Source: Trueperaceae bacterium (GTDB taxonomy: Bacteria > Deinococcota > Deinococci > Deinococcales > Trueperaceae). Taken from it: a stretch of 5,706 nucleotides of DNA. Below, piece after piece: positions 1-5,706 of this stretch. The first letter of the stretch is position 1. The number at the start of each line of letters is the position of its first letter. The stretch is taken from NCBI GenBank assembly GCA_007121175.1, contig SKMG01000444.1, positions 1 through 5,706 of the forward strand, given 5' to 3'. The notes under the pieces were generated by a model. The model was not told the origin of the DNA. It saw only the letters and a list, made by a program, of their open reading frames with translations, and did not search any database. Both the position numbers and the translations under genes were made by a program.

Positions 1-363
1 GAGCTGTGCTACGCGGCCCGTACCGCAGGTTACCTGCAGCGTGACGCGCTGCCGCGCAAGCCGCACCTGGCGGTGACGCCGGTCACCATCGAGAACAAGG
101 CGACCGATCCGTTGCAGTTCGAGCGGCTGCAGGTGCCGGTGCCCCAGCTGGGCGTCTACGTCGATACCAGCGGCGTGCTGTGGACCAACGCAGTGCAGCT
201 CACGCGCGAGAGCAACGGCGACGTGGCGGCCGTGCGGGTCGAGAGCGGCGTCCCCCTCGGTGCGCGCGGGGCGAGCGAGCGGCTCGCGAAGCCGCGGTCG
301 GTCGCGCCCGCGGGGTCGATGGTGCGGGCCTTCAGTCGGCTCCTGCACATGGGGACGACCTGA
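1..363 (+). CDS. DUF432-like protein, C-terminal part (5' end outside window)
   Basis: The frame is open from base 1 to a TGA at 361-363, giving the last 120 residues of a larger protein. The fragment has no predicted membrane segment or signal. It reads as alternating beta-like stretches, with a core around VTIENKATDPLQFERLQVPV followed by a segment with the pattern YVDTSGVLWTNAVQLTRE. This pattern, and the gene's position directly before an MscS-family channel, recalls DUF432 proteins, uncharacterised proteins described from archaea and also present in bacteria. I recognise the family from memory only and no function is established. The last ~35 residues are rich in Arg/Ala/Ser and look poorly conserved. 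The stop overlaps the start of the next gene by one base (TGATG), implying co-transcription and coupled translation with the channel. Coding in this frame is well supported; the family name is tentative. Confidence 0.6.
   Translation, partial: ELCYAARTAGYLQRDALPRKPHLAVTPVTIENKATDPLQFERLQVPVPQLGVYVDTSGVLWTNAVQLTRESNGDVAAVRVESGVPLGARGASERLAKPRSVAPAGSMVRAFSRLLHMGTT
351..355 (+). promoter_or_regulatory. Ribosome binding site of the MscS-family gene
   Basis: GGGGA lies 7 bases before the ATG at 363-365, inside the end of the upstream gene. It decides the start: the same frame stays open upstream to another ATG at 180, but that stretch overlaps the DUF432-like gene in another frame and yields an Arg-rich, non-family sequence. 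Confidence 0.55.
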
Positions 364-1301
364 TGGCGCTCGACCAGACGCTCGATCCGGTAATGGCGTT
401 CGGCGCCTGGTTCCTCGACCCGGCGCACCTCGGAGCGCTGGTGCGCGCGATCCTGTACCTGCTGCTCGGCCTGGTGCTGGCGCGGGCAGCACGCTTCGCA
501 GTCGTGCGCACCTCCGTCGCGCTCTCAGCGCAGCAGCGCACGCTCCTTGCGCGCACGGCCTACTACGGCATCCTCGGGTTGTTCGCCATCTCGGCGATGC
601 GCCAGTTCGGCTTCGACTTCACGGTGCTGCTCGGCGCCGCCGGCATCGTCACGGTGGCGCTCGGCTTCGCCTCGCAAACCTCGGCGGCGAACATGATCGC
701 GGGCCTGTTCATGATCGTCGAGAAGGCCGTCAACATCGGCGAGATCATCACGGTCGACGACGTGACGGGCGAGGTGCTGTCGGTCGACCTGCTCTCGACC
801 AAGCTGCGCACCTTCGACAACCTGCTGGTCCGCATCCCGAACGAGACGATGGTGAAGGCCCGCATCACCACCCTCAACCGCTTTCCGCTCCGGCGTGTGG
901 ACGTCAACGTCGGCGTCAGCTACGCATCCGACCTGGCGCTGGTGCAGCGGACGCTGCAGGAGGTCGCGCAGGCCAACCCGCTGTGCCTCGACGAGCCCGG
1001 CCCGCTGGTGATCTGGACCGGCTTCGGGGACTCGTCGATCGACTACCTCTTCGCGGTCTGGGGCAAGTCGGAGAACTTCCTCACCCTGCGCAACAGCATC
1101 ACCCGCGAGATCAAGGCCGCCTTCGACGCCGCCGGCATCGAGATCCCGTTCCCCCAGCGCACGCTGCAACCCGGCAGCACACCGTTGGAGGTGCGCATCT
1201 TCCAACCGCCGGCCGGACCCGACGAGGGGCCGGGCGCCCACGACCACGGGCGCGACTCGGACGCCGGGGCGTCGGGCGAGGCGCCGCCACAGCCGTCCTG
1301 A
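363..1301 (+). CDS. MscS-family small-conductance mechanosensitive ion channel
   Basis: A 312-residue inner-membrane channel that would open under membrane tension to release solutes during osmotic downshock. Three hydrophobic segments are visible at about residues 23-48, 62-82 and 86-119. The third carries the pore-lining MscS signature: LGFASQTSAANMIAGL at about 100-115, then a VEKAVNIGEIITV stretch and the beta-domain signature with STKLRTFDN and IPNETM at about 145-163. The C-terminal alpha/beta vestibule domain ends with GIEIPFPQ at 258-265, matching the family's usual closing motif. Residues 282-312 are an added Pro/Gly/Asp/His-rich tail, probably disordered. The size is close to E. coli MscS (286) plus the tail. 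ATG at 363 is chosen because it overlaps the previous stop and has a well-spaced GGGGA. Whether it equals MscS or another family subgroup cannot be settled here, so no symbol is given. Confidence 0.93.
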   Translation: MALDQTLDPVMAFGAWFLDPAHLGALVRAILYLLLGLVLARAARFAVVRTSVALSAQQRTLLARTAYYGILGLFAISAMRQFGFDFTVLLGAAGIVTVALGFASQTSAANMIAGLFMIVEKAVNIGEIITVDDVTGEVLSVDLLSTKLRTFDNLLVRIPNETMVKARITTLNRFPLRRVDVNVGVSYASDLALVQRTLQEVAQANPLCLDEPGPLVIWTGFGDSSIDYLFAVWGKSENFLTLRNSITREIKAAFDAAGIEIPFPQRTLQPGSTPLEVRIFQPPAGPDEGPGAHDHGRDSDAGASGEAPPQPS

Positions 1302-1306
1302 GCGCA

Positions 1307-1342
1307 CTCGAGCGCCAGGACCGCGGGCCGCTAGCGCTCGAG
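1307..1342. terminator. Inverted repeat between convergent genes, candidate bidirectional terminator
   Basis: CTCGAGCGC at 1307-1315 is perfectly repeated in inverted form as GCGCTCGAG at 1334-1342. Two further pairs (1317-1318 with 1331-1332) follow a C/A mismatch. It fills most of the 46-bp gap between the stop of the channel gene and the stop of hisG, where a bidirectional terminator is expected. No T-run follows on either strand, so intrinsic termination would be non-canonical. Confidence 0.5.
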
Positions 1343-1347
1343 GCGCT

Positions 1348-1983
1348 TCAGCGCGCGCCCGGCAGGCGCCTGAGCGCCTCGATCAGCGGGCGCAGGACCG
1401 GTGAGCGGAGCTTGAGCGAGGCCCGGTTCACCACGAAGCGCGCACTGCTGTGGGCGATGACGTCGACCTCCTCGAGGCCGTTGTCGCGCAGCGTGTCGCC
1501 AGTCTGGACCACGTCGACCACCGCGTCCGAGAGGCCCGTGATACACGCCAGTTCGACGTTACCCGTCAGGGTCACGACTTCGGCGCCGCTGCCGACGCGC
1601 CCGAGGTAGGCCGCCGTCAGTCGCGGGTACTTGGTCGCGACGCGCTCGATGGTGCCGGCCGCGCCGATCGGCCGGATCAGCGACAGGCGACAGGCCGCGA
1701 AGCCCAGGTCGACCGGCTCGGCGAGCTGGCTGTTCTGCTCCATGAGCACGTCCTTGCCGACGATCCCGGCATCGGCCACGCCCAGCTCCACGTAGGTGGG
1801 CACGTCGCCATTGCGCATCTCGATCACGATGGCGTCGCCCGCGTCGTGCCGCAGGGCACGACCCGGCCCATGCGCCGTGAGGTGCAGGCCGCCGCCGCGC
1901 AGCGCCTGCAGGCTCGCCTGCATCACACGCCCCTTGGGCAGCGCCAGCACCAGCTTGCCGGCGTCGGCCGCAGGGGCGCTCAC
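1348..1983 (-). CDS. hisG: ATP phosphoribosyltransferase catalytic subunit, short form
   Basis: Cytosolic enzyme of 211 residues that joins ATP and PRPP to form phosphoribosyl-ATP, the first committed step of histidine synthesis. Visible family motifs are LALPKGRV at 13-20, [20 protein letters not shown] at 57-76 with KDVLME following, VATKYPRL at 115-122, and the PRPP-binding region [20 protein letters not shown] at 150-169. The protein ends soon after VNRASLKLR, so it lacks the C-terminal ACT-like regulatory domain of the ~290-residue long form. Short HisG needs HisZ for activity and histidine feedback, and hisZ lies directly upstream. The start is a GTG at 1981-1983 that overlaps the hisZ stop (GTGA), with GAGG 7 bases upstream inside hisZ. 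It is the last gene of the four-gene minus-strand operon. Confidence 0.97.
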   Translation of the reverse strand: MSAPAADAGKLVLALPKGRVMQASLQALRGGGLHLTAHGPGRALRHDAGDAIVIEMRNGDVPTYVELGVADAGIVGKDVLMEQNSQLAEPVDLGFAACRLSLIRPIGAAGTIERVATKYPRLTAAYLGRVGSGAEVVTLTGNVELACITGLSDAVVDVVQTGDTLRDNGLEEVDVIAHSSARFVVNRASLKLRSPVLRPLIEALRRLPGAR

Positions 1984-3182
1984 GCCGACGCCTCAGGTGC
2001 GCCGTCGAGCAGCGCCTGCAGCGGCTGCACGTTGCGCGCGTCGCCGCCGTGCGGGTCGAGGGGCTCGATGCGGCCGCCGACGAGCAGGAACGGCACGCCG
2101 AGCTCACGCGCCTCGAGGCGCGCGGCCTCGGCATCGCGCTCGAGCGAACGCAGCACCCGGACGCCGGCCTTTCGCAGGCGGCGGGCGGCGCCATCGTCGA
2201 GCGCGAGCACCAGCGGATCGGGCTCGGTTGCGCTGCGGCGCCGAGCCACCGCGCGTAACAGCCGCTCCAGCCCCAGCGAGAAGCCGGCCGCGGCGGGAAG
2301 CAACGCGCCGTCGTAACGGCCACCGCCGAGCAGCGGCTGACCGAAGTCGGGCGTATAGGCACGGAAGGTGACGCCGGTGTAGTAGCTGAGCCGGCGCGCC
2401 ATCGAGAGATCGAGCATCAGCTCGCTGGCATCCTCGAACTCGGCGAGCACTCCCTCGAGGCGCTCTAGCTCGCGCGCCGTCCGCGGCCAGGGCAGGTCGG
2501 CTCGTGCACGCTCCAGCACCTCCGCCCCCCCGTAGAGGTCCGGGATCGACAGGAGCCCGTCGGTGCTCTCGCGCGACAGCTCGAGCGGCTCGAGCAGGCG
2601 AGAGAGGTCGCTGCGGTCCTTACGGTCGATGGCGTCGGCCACCGCATCGCGCAGGGCGAGCGGCACCTCGGCCGCCTCGAACGCCGCTCGCACGAAGCCG
2701 GGATTGCCGACCTCGACCCGCGGATCGAGTCCCACGGTGCGTACGCTCTCGCGCGCCAGATGGATCAGTTCGGCGTCGGCGCGGGCGTTGCTGACGCCGA
2801 TCAACTCGATGCCGACCTGCGTGAACTCGCGCGTGCGGGCGAGCTCGGGGTTGATCGCGTGCCAGACGGTGCCGGCGTACTGGTAGCGGAGCGGGCGGCG
2901 GGCGCCGCCGGCGACGGCCGGATGCGCGGCCCGCACCAGGTGGGCGAGCGCCGGCGTGAAATCGGCACGCAGGCTGAGCACGCTACTGTCACGGTCGGCC
3001 AGCTTGAACGACTGGCTCGCTCTCGGATGAGCCGGATCGTAACGCTCGAGTGACGGCAGCTCGACGAGGTCGTAGCCCCAGCGCTGGTAGAGCTCGCGCA
3101 GGGCGCCGCGCAGCTCGGCGCGTCTCGAGGCGTTGTCGGGCAGGACGAACCGCGTGCCGTCCGGCAGGGCAGCCTGACTCAC
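1980..3182 (-). CDS. hisZ: ATP phosphoribosyltransferase regulatory subunit (histidyl-tRNA synthetase paralogue)
   Basis: A 400-residue class II aminoacyl-tRNA synthetase-like protein that does not charge tRNA; it binds short HisG and confers activity and histidine inhibition. The class II core is clear: [15 protein letters not shown] at about 70-84, the motif 2 region [11 protein letters not shown] at 99-109 with [12 protein letters not shown] at 118-129, the histidine-site-like stretch [13 protein letters not shown] at 264-276 followed by LLGGGRYDG at 284-292, and motif 3 [12 protein letters not shown] at 300-311. The RRLSYYTG form, where HisRS typically has RGLDYY, together with adjacency to short hisG, argues for HisZ rather than HisS. 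The C-terminal ~90 residues are Arg/Ala-rich and only loosely resemble an anticodon-binding domain. The GTG start at 3180-3182 overlaps the preceding stop (GTGA). The nearest SD-like sequence, GGGAG, is about 11 bases away, so translation may rely on coupling. Confidence 0.94.
   Translation of the reverse strand: MSQAALPDGTRFVLPDNASRRAELRGALRELYQRWGYDLVELPSLERYDPAHPRASQSFKLADRDSSVLSLRADFTPALAHLVRAAHPAVAGGARRPLRYQYAGTVWHAINPELARTREFTQVGIELIGVSNARADAELIHLARESVRTVGLDPRVEVGNPGFVRAAFEAAEVPLALRDAVADAIDRKDRSDLSRLLEPLELSRESTDGLLSIPDLYGGAEVLERARADLPWPRTARELERLEGVLAEFEDASELMLDLSMARRLSYYTGVTFRAYTPDFGQPLLGGGRYDGALLPAAAGFSLGLERLLRAVARRRSATEPDPLVLALDDGAARRLRKAGVRVLRSLERDAEAARLEARELGVPFLLVGGRIEPLDPHGGDARNVQPLQALLDGAPEASA
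1991..1994 (-). promoter_or_regulatory. Ribosome binding site of hisG
   Basis: On the minus strand GAGG (within CTGAGGCG) sits 7 bases before the hisG GTG at 1981-1983. It lies inside the 3' end of hisZ and supports the GTG as the start. Confidence 0.5.
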
Positions 3183-3697
3183 GACCGGTCGGGCTCCCGC
3201 TGGTAACTCGCTGCGGCGCCGCGGGCGCGTCGTTCGGCCTCGACCGCCTGCAGTCTCGCGCTCGCGGCCTGATCTCGGGCCTCGGCGGCTTCACGTCGCG
3301 CCCGCTGCTCCGTACGGCTCGGAAGCCGCTCGGTGCTCGCCCAGAATGCGGCCCAAGCGACGGCACCCTGGAGCACCAAGAGCAGCAGGTTGGCGAGGGT
3401 GAAGACGGCGTCGATCGCGACGCTGACGAGTCGACCGGCCGCTGCAGCGGCCACGAGGATGGCGACCGTCCGCAGCAGCGGCGCCTTCTTGGGCCGCAGC
3501 GGTATGGCCCAGAGCATGAGCGCGCCGATGGCGAGGGTGAAGGCGCCGTAGCCGCTGCGAACCTCGGAGACCCCGCGCGGGCTCACGACCTCGAGGCCCA
3601 TGAGTCTGGCCGTGAACAGCGGGCTGATGAGCGCCAGCAGGCCGAACACGATCAGCAGCACGGCGGCAACGTAGGCGAGTTGCGTTCGGACCGTCAT
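3179..3697 (-). CDS. DUF4345-like integral membrane protein with charged helical tail
   Basis: A 172-residue protein of unknown function. Four hydrophobic helices are visible at about residues 7-28, 48-67, 75-95 and 97-120. Features resembling DUF4345 proteins are an SEVRSGYGAFTLAIGALML stretch at 44-62, where the acidic-Arg-x-x-Tyr-Gly pattern opens helix 2, and a GRL...ID pattern in helix 3 (88-96). After residue 121 comes about 50 residues rich in Arg, Ala, Glu and Gln, predicted by eye to form a cytoplasmic amphipathic or coiled-coil helix; this tail is not part of the family core as I know it. The ATG at 3695-3697 overlaps the proB stop (ATGA), and its own stop overlaps the hisZ start (GTGA), so it is translated within the proB-hisZ-hisG operon. 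No strong SD is seen. Its tie to proline or histidine synthesis is unknown; the family name is from memory. Confidence 0.8.
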   Translation of the reverse strand: MTVRTQLAYVAAVLLIVFGLLALISPLFTARLMGLEVVSPRGVSEVRSGYGAFTLAIGALMLWAIPLRPKKAPLLRTVAILVAAAAAGRLVSVAIDAVFTLANLLLLVLQGAVAWAAFWASTERLPSRTEQRARREAAEARDQAASARLQAVEAERRARGAAASYQREPDRS

Positions 3698-4836
3698 CGT
3701 GCCGGCATGCTATCACCGCTCGAAAGCGCGGCGAGGTTGTCGCGGTGGATGACCTCATCGTAGTCCTTCGTGCCCAGGATCGACGCGATGGCGCTGGTGT
3801 GGCGGCCGCGGATCCTCATCAGCGCATCGCTCGAGTAGTTGCTCAGTCCGCGCGCGAGCAGCCGGCCCTCGCAGACCACGTCCACCGCGTCGCCGAAGCC
3901 GAAGCTGCCGTGCACCGCGAGCACGCCCGACGGCAGCAGGCTCCGTCCCTGCGCCAGCGCAGCGGCGGCGCCGGCGTCGACCAGCACGCTGCCGCGCGCC
4001 TCCTGCTCGGCGATCCAGGCCTTGCGTGCGCTGGTGCGGGTGCCCGCTGAGAAGCGCGTGCCGCGCACCTCGCCTCCAGCGAGCGCCTCCAACCCGGCGG
4101 CACCCCCACCGATGACGTAGGTCTCGATGCCGGCGCGGGTCGCGATGCGCGCCGCGCGCAGCTTACTCGCCATGCCGCCCGTCCCGCGGCTGCTGCCCGC
4201 GCGCTCGCCCGCTACGTGGGTCACGGCGTCGATGTTCTCGACCTGCGGCAGCCGCCTCGCGCCGGGATGGGTGCGAGGGTCGGCTTCGAACAGCCCCTCG
4301 ACGTCGGTGAGCATCACCAATGCGTCGGCGTCGACCAAGTATGCCGACCAGGCTGAGAGCGTGTCGTTGTCGCCGAGCTGCAGTTCCGCGGTCGCGACGC
4401 TGTCGTTCTCGTTGATCACCGGCACCACGGCGAACCGCAGCGTCGCCTCCAGCGCGTTTCGAGCGTTGACGTAGCGTTCACGGTGCCGTACGTCGCCGGC
4501 CGTCAGCAGCAGTTGCGCGACCGGCTTCGGAGCGAGCGCACGCTCCCACTCCAGGATCAGCAGGGCTTGGCCCACCGCCGCCGCGGCCTGCCGCTCGGGC
4601 AGTGTCAGCGGCAGCGTGAGGCCCAAGCGTTCGCGTCCGATCGCCCCGGCCCCGCTCGACACCACCACCAGCTGCGCCCCGCGCGCCGCGGCCAATACCT
4701 GCATCCCGCGGGCGATGGCCCAGAGCGACGGGCGGTGCAGACGGCCGGCCTCGTCGGTGAGCGAGCTGGTACCGACCTTGACGACTACTCTCCGCCAACG
4801 CAGCGGCTCTCGAGCGCAGCCAGACACGGCGCCCAT
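3694..4836 (-). CDS. proB: Glutamate 5-kinase
   Basis: Cytosolic enzyme that phosphorylates glutamate to glutamyl-5-phosphate, the first and normally proline-inhibited step of proline synthesis. The 380-residue reading contains the amino acid kinase domain with VVVKVGTSSLT at 17-27, VVVSSGAGAIGRERLG at 57-72, YVNARNALEATL at 122-133, PVINENDSVATAELQLGDND at 139-158, LTDVEGLFEADPR at 176-188, and the ATP-site GTGGMASKLRAA motif at about 218-229. A C-terminal PUA domain covers about residues 284-365, with LLPSGV, YSSDAL and IASILG matching the E. coli ProB tail. Length is near the usual ~367. The first ATG (4834-4836) has no good SD; a GTG at 4825-4827 (377 residues) sits 7 bases after TAGGAT and could be the true start. 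It is the first gene of the minus-strand operon, and no proA follows it in the window. Confidence 0.96.
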   Translation of the reverse strand: MGAVSGCAREPLRWRRVVVKVGTSSLTDEAGRLHRPSLWAIARGMQVLAAARGAQLVVVSSGAGAIGRERLGLTLPLTLPERQAAAAVGQALLILEWERALAPKPVAQLLLTAGDVRHRERYVNARNALEATLRFAVVPVINENDSVATAELQLGDNDTLSAWSAYLVDADALVMLTDVEGLFEADPRTHPGARRLPQVENIDAVTHVAGERAGSSRGTGGMASKLRAARIATRAGIETYVIGGGAAGLEALAGGEVRGTRFSAGTRTSARKAWIAEQEARGSVLVDAGAAAALAQGRSLLPSGVLAVHGSFGFGDAVDVVCEGRLLARGLSNYSSDALMRIRGRHTSAIASILGTKDYDEVIHRDNLAALSSGDSMPAR

Positions 4837-4840
4837 CCTA
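4835..4840 (-). promoter_or_regulatory. Candidate -10 element for the proB operon
   Basis: Read on the minus strand, TAGGAT matches the TANNNT -10 pattern and is followed after 7 bases by the GTG at 4825-4827. This spacing is what is seen for leaderless transcripts in Deinococcus. No convincing -35 box lies upstream. The same bases could instead act as a weak SD (TAGGATGG) for that GTG. Weak evidence. Confidence 0.3.
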
Positions 4841-4897
4841 CGGCGCGGCCGCCTCGCAGCACCGCCACCAGGCCACCGCTGGGGCTGGGCGGACGCG

Positions 4898-4906
4898 TGC
4901 TAGACT
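4898..4906 (+). promoter_or_regulatory. Candidate extended -10 promoter for asd
   Basis: TGCTAGACT is an extended -10 (TGn followed by TANNNT) 51 bases before the asd ATG. Transcription would start near base 4913. No good -35 is seen at the usual distance, which extended -10 promoters tolerate. It is one of the few AT-containing spots in the 121-bp divergent gap. Confidence 0.45.
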
Positions 4907-4911
4907 CGCCC

Positions 4912-4940
4912 ACCGCGCGCTCCTCCGACGGACGCGCGGT
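4912..4940 (+). promoter_or_regulatory. Stem-loop in the predicted asd leader, or operator-like inverted repeat
   Basis: ACCGCGCG at 4912-4919 pairs perfectly with CGCGCGGT at 4933-4940 (8 bp). Within the loop, TCC at 4921-4923 can also pair with GGA at 4930-4932. It begins almost exactly at the predicted transcript start and ends 5 bases before the SD. The loop displays CCTCC at 4922-4926, which is complementary to GGAGG at 4949-4953 in the SD. It could be an mRNA regulatory or stabilising hairpin, or as DNA an operator just downstream of the -10. Short GC palindromes also arise by chance in GC-rich DNA. Confidence 0.4.
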
Positions 4941-4945
4941 CCTTC

Positions 4946-4953
4946 GAGGGAGG
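4946..4953 (+). promoter_or_regulatory. Ribosome binding site of asd
   Basis: GAGGGAGG, the strongest Shine-Dalgarno in the window, ends 4 bases before the ATG at 4958-4960 and fixes the asd start. Confidence 0.75.
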
Positions 4954-4957
4954 CAGG

Positions 4958-5706
4958 ATGCGGGTCGCGATCGTCGGCGCCACCGGCGCAGTGGGTCTGG
5001 AGCTCCTCGAGATACTGGACGAGCGCTCCTTCCCGGTCACGTCGCTGCGCCTGTTCGCCTCGGGGCGAGAGCCAGGTCGAACGCTTCGGTACGCCGGCGA
5101 GACGCTCCTCGTCGAGCCGCTGCCAGAGGACGGCTCCTTGGGCGCCGAGCTGGTGTTCTCGAGCGCGGGCGGCAGCGTCTCGGCAGCGCACGCCTGGCGC
5201 TGGGCCGAAGAAGGCGCGGCGGTGATCGACAACACCAGCGCGTGGCGGCTCGATGCTCGCGTGCCGCTCGTCATCCCCGAGGTGAACGCCGACCGGGCCC
5301 ACGAGCACGAGGGCGTGATCGCCAACCCCAACTGTTCGACGATCATCGCGCTCCTGGCTCTAGCCCCACTGCATGCGGCGTTCGGACTGCGGCGGGTGAC
5401 GGTCGCGACGTATCAGGCGGTGTCGGGAGCCGGCAGGGCGGGCGCGAGGGAGCTGCTGGAGCAGACCCGAGCGGTATTGGACGGCGAGGCCGCCACACCG
5501 CGCAGCTTTGCGCACCCCATCGCCTTCAACCTGTTCAGCCACGACTCCGCGGTCGGCCCTGACGGCTACAACCAAGAGGAGACCAAGCTGCGGCTCGAGT
5601 CGCGCAAGATCCTCGCCGTGCCCGAGCTGCAGGTGTCGGCCACCTGCGTCCGCGTTCCGGTGCTGCGCGCACACGCCGAGGCGATCCACGCGGAGTTCAC
5701 ACGCGA
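4958..5706 (+). CDS. asd: Aspartate-semialdehyde dehydrogenase, N-terminal part (3' end outside window)
   Basis: The frame is open from ATG 4958 to the window edge, giving 249 complete codons of a protein usually about 330-370 residues long. The cytosolic NADPH enzyme reduces aspartyl phosphate to aspartate semialdehyde, the branch-point precursor of lysine/diaminopimelate, threonine and methionine. Visible are the dinucleotide-binding GATGAVG at 7-13, SSAGGSVS at 68-75, NTSAWR at 92-97 with the likely phosphate-binding Arg97, the catalytic Cys126 in NPNCST at 123-128, the conserved Gln153 in YQAVSGAG, ETKLRLESRKIL around 209-220, and RVPVLRAHAEA at 232-242 with the likely catalytic His239. 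The C-terminal part of the NAD-binding domain is missing only because the window ends. It is transcribed divergently from proB, 121 bp away, and has a strong SD. Confidence 0.96.
   Translation, partial: MRVAIVGATGAVGLELLEILDERSFPVTSLRLFASGREPGRTLRYAGETLLVEPLPEDGSLGAELVFSSAGGSVSAAHAWRWAEEGAAVIDNTSAWRLDARVPLVIPEVNADRAHEHEGVIANPNCSTIIALLALAPLHAAFGLRRVTVATYQAVSGAGRAGARELLEQTRAVLDGEAATPRSFAHPIAFNLFSHDSAVGPDGYNQEETKLRLESRKILAVPELQVSATCVRVPVLRAHAEAIHAEFTR

Noticed and set aside
180..362. N-terminal extension of the channel gene to the ATG at 180
   Set aside because: The added 61 residues are Arg-rich, out of frame with the DUF432-like gene they overlap, and unlike any MscS N-terminus; ATG 363 has a well-placed SD and the stop/start overlap.
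525..1307. 260-codon minus-strand open frame opposite the channel gene
   Set aside because: Antisense to a strongly supported MscS-family gene, rich in Arg, Asp and Val, with no recognisable domain.
260..1609. 449-codon plus-strand open frame across the channel gene, the convergent gap and hisG
   Set aside because: The translation is Arg/Gly/Pro-rich low complexity in a different frame from the MscS motifs; it is an open shadow frame.
1450..2316. Long plus-strand open frame of 288 codons opposite hisG and hisZ
   Set aside because: It is antisense to two clearly recognisable enzymes; its translation is rich in Arg, Ala, Gly and His with no domain pattern, as expected for shadow frames in GC-rich DNA.
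1980..3182. Histidyl-tRNA synthetase (hisS) as an alternative for the hisZ call
   Set aside because: The HisRS histidine-site motif RGLDYY is replaced by RRLSYYTG, the C-terminal domain is degenerate, and a short-form hisG lies immediately downstream.
4483..5562. 359-codon plus-strand frame running through proB, the intergenic region and asd
   Set aside because: It crosses the proB start and asd in a different frame, and its translation is Arg-rich low complexity; the asd frame starting at 4958 carries all enzyme motifs.
5651..5686. RVPVLRAHAEA in asd, with Ala before the His, considered as a broken active site
   Set aside because: The catalytic-type Cys126, Gln153 and His239 are all present, and the residue before the His varies in the family.

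Overview
The window is GC-rich (about 70% by eye), densely coding bacterial DNA made almost entirely of core metabolic and membrane genes. I see no mobile element, CRISPR array, RNA gene or toxin-antitoxin pair. The gene content fits Deinococcota (for example a Trueperaceae-like lineage): a short-form HisG with a separate HisZ, GTG starts, very high GC and possible leaderless signals. This assignment is inference from gene content only; other high-GC bacteria with HisZ-dependent HisG cannot be excluded.

Layout, left to right. (1) Bases 1-1301, plus strand: the 3' end of a gene resembling DUF432 overlaps by one base (TGATG) a complete MscS-family mechanosensitive channel gene with a low-complexity acidic tail. 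(2) Bases 1302-1347: a short convergent gap with a perfect 9-bp inverted repeat, a candidate bidirectional terminator. (3) Bases 1348-4836, minus strand: a tightly packed four-gene operon read proB -> DUF4345-like membrane protein -> hisZ -> hisG. Each junction is a 4-base NTGA stop/start overlap. (4) Bases 4837-4957: a 121-bp divergent intergenic region with promoter-like -10 elements in both directions, and a stem-loop in the predicted asd leader whose loop can pair with the asd Shine-Dalgarno. (5) From 4958, plus strand: asd, aspartate-semialdehyde dehydrogenase, running off the right edge after 249 codons.

Functionally, the minus-strand operon joins the first step of proline synthesis (glutamate 5-kinase) to the first committed step of histidine synthesis (the HisG-HisZ ATP phosphoribosyltransferase). 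The divergent asd gene feeds the lysine/threonine/methionine branch. proB, asd and hisG/hisZ all act at or near entry points of amino acid pathways, so shared control from the proB/asd intergenic region is plausible. The DUF432/MscS pair is a separate osmotic-stress unit facing the operon tail to tail.

I do not see an obviously new system. The most interesting items are the DUF432-MscS pairing, the unusual pro/his operon with a conserved-looking membrane protein inside it, and the structured asd leader.
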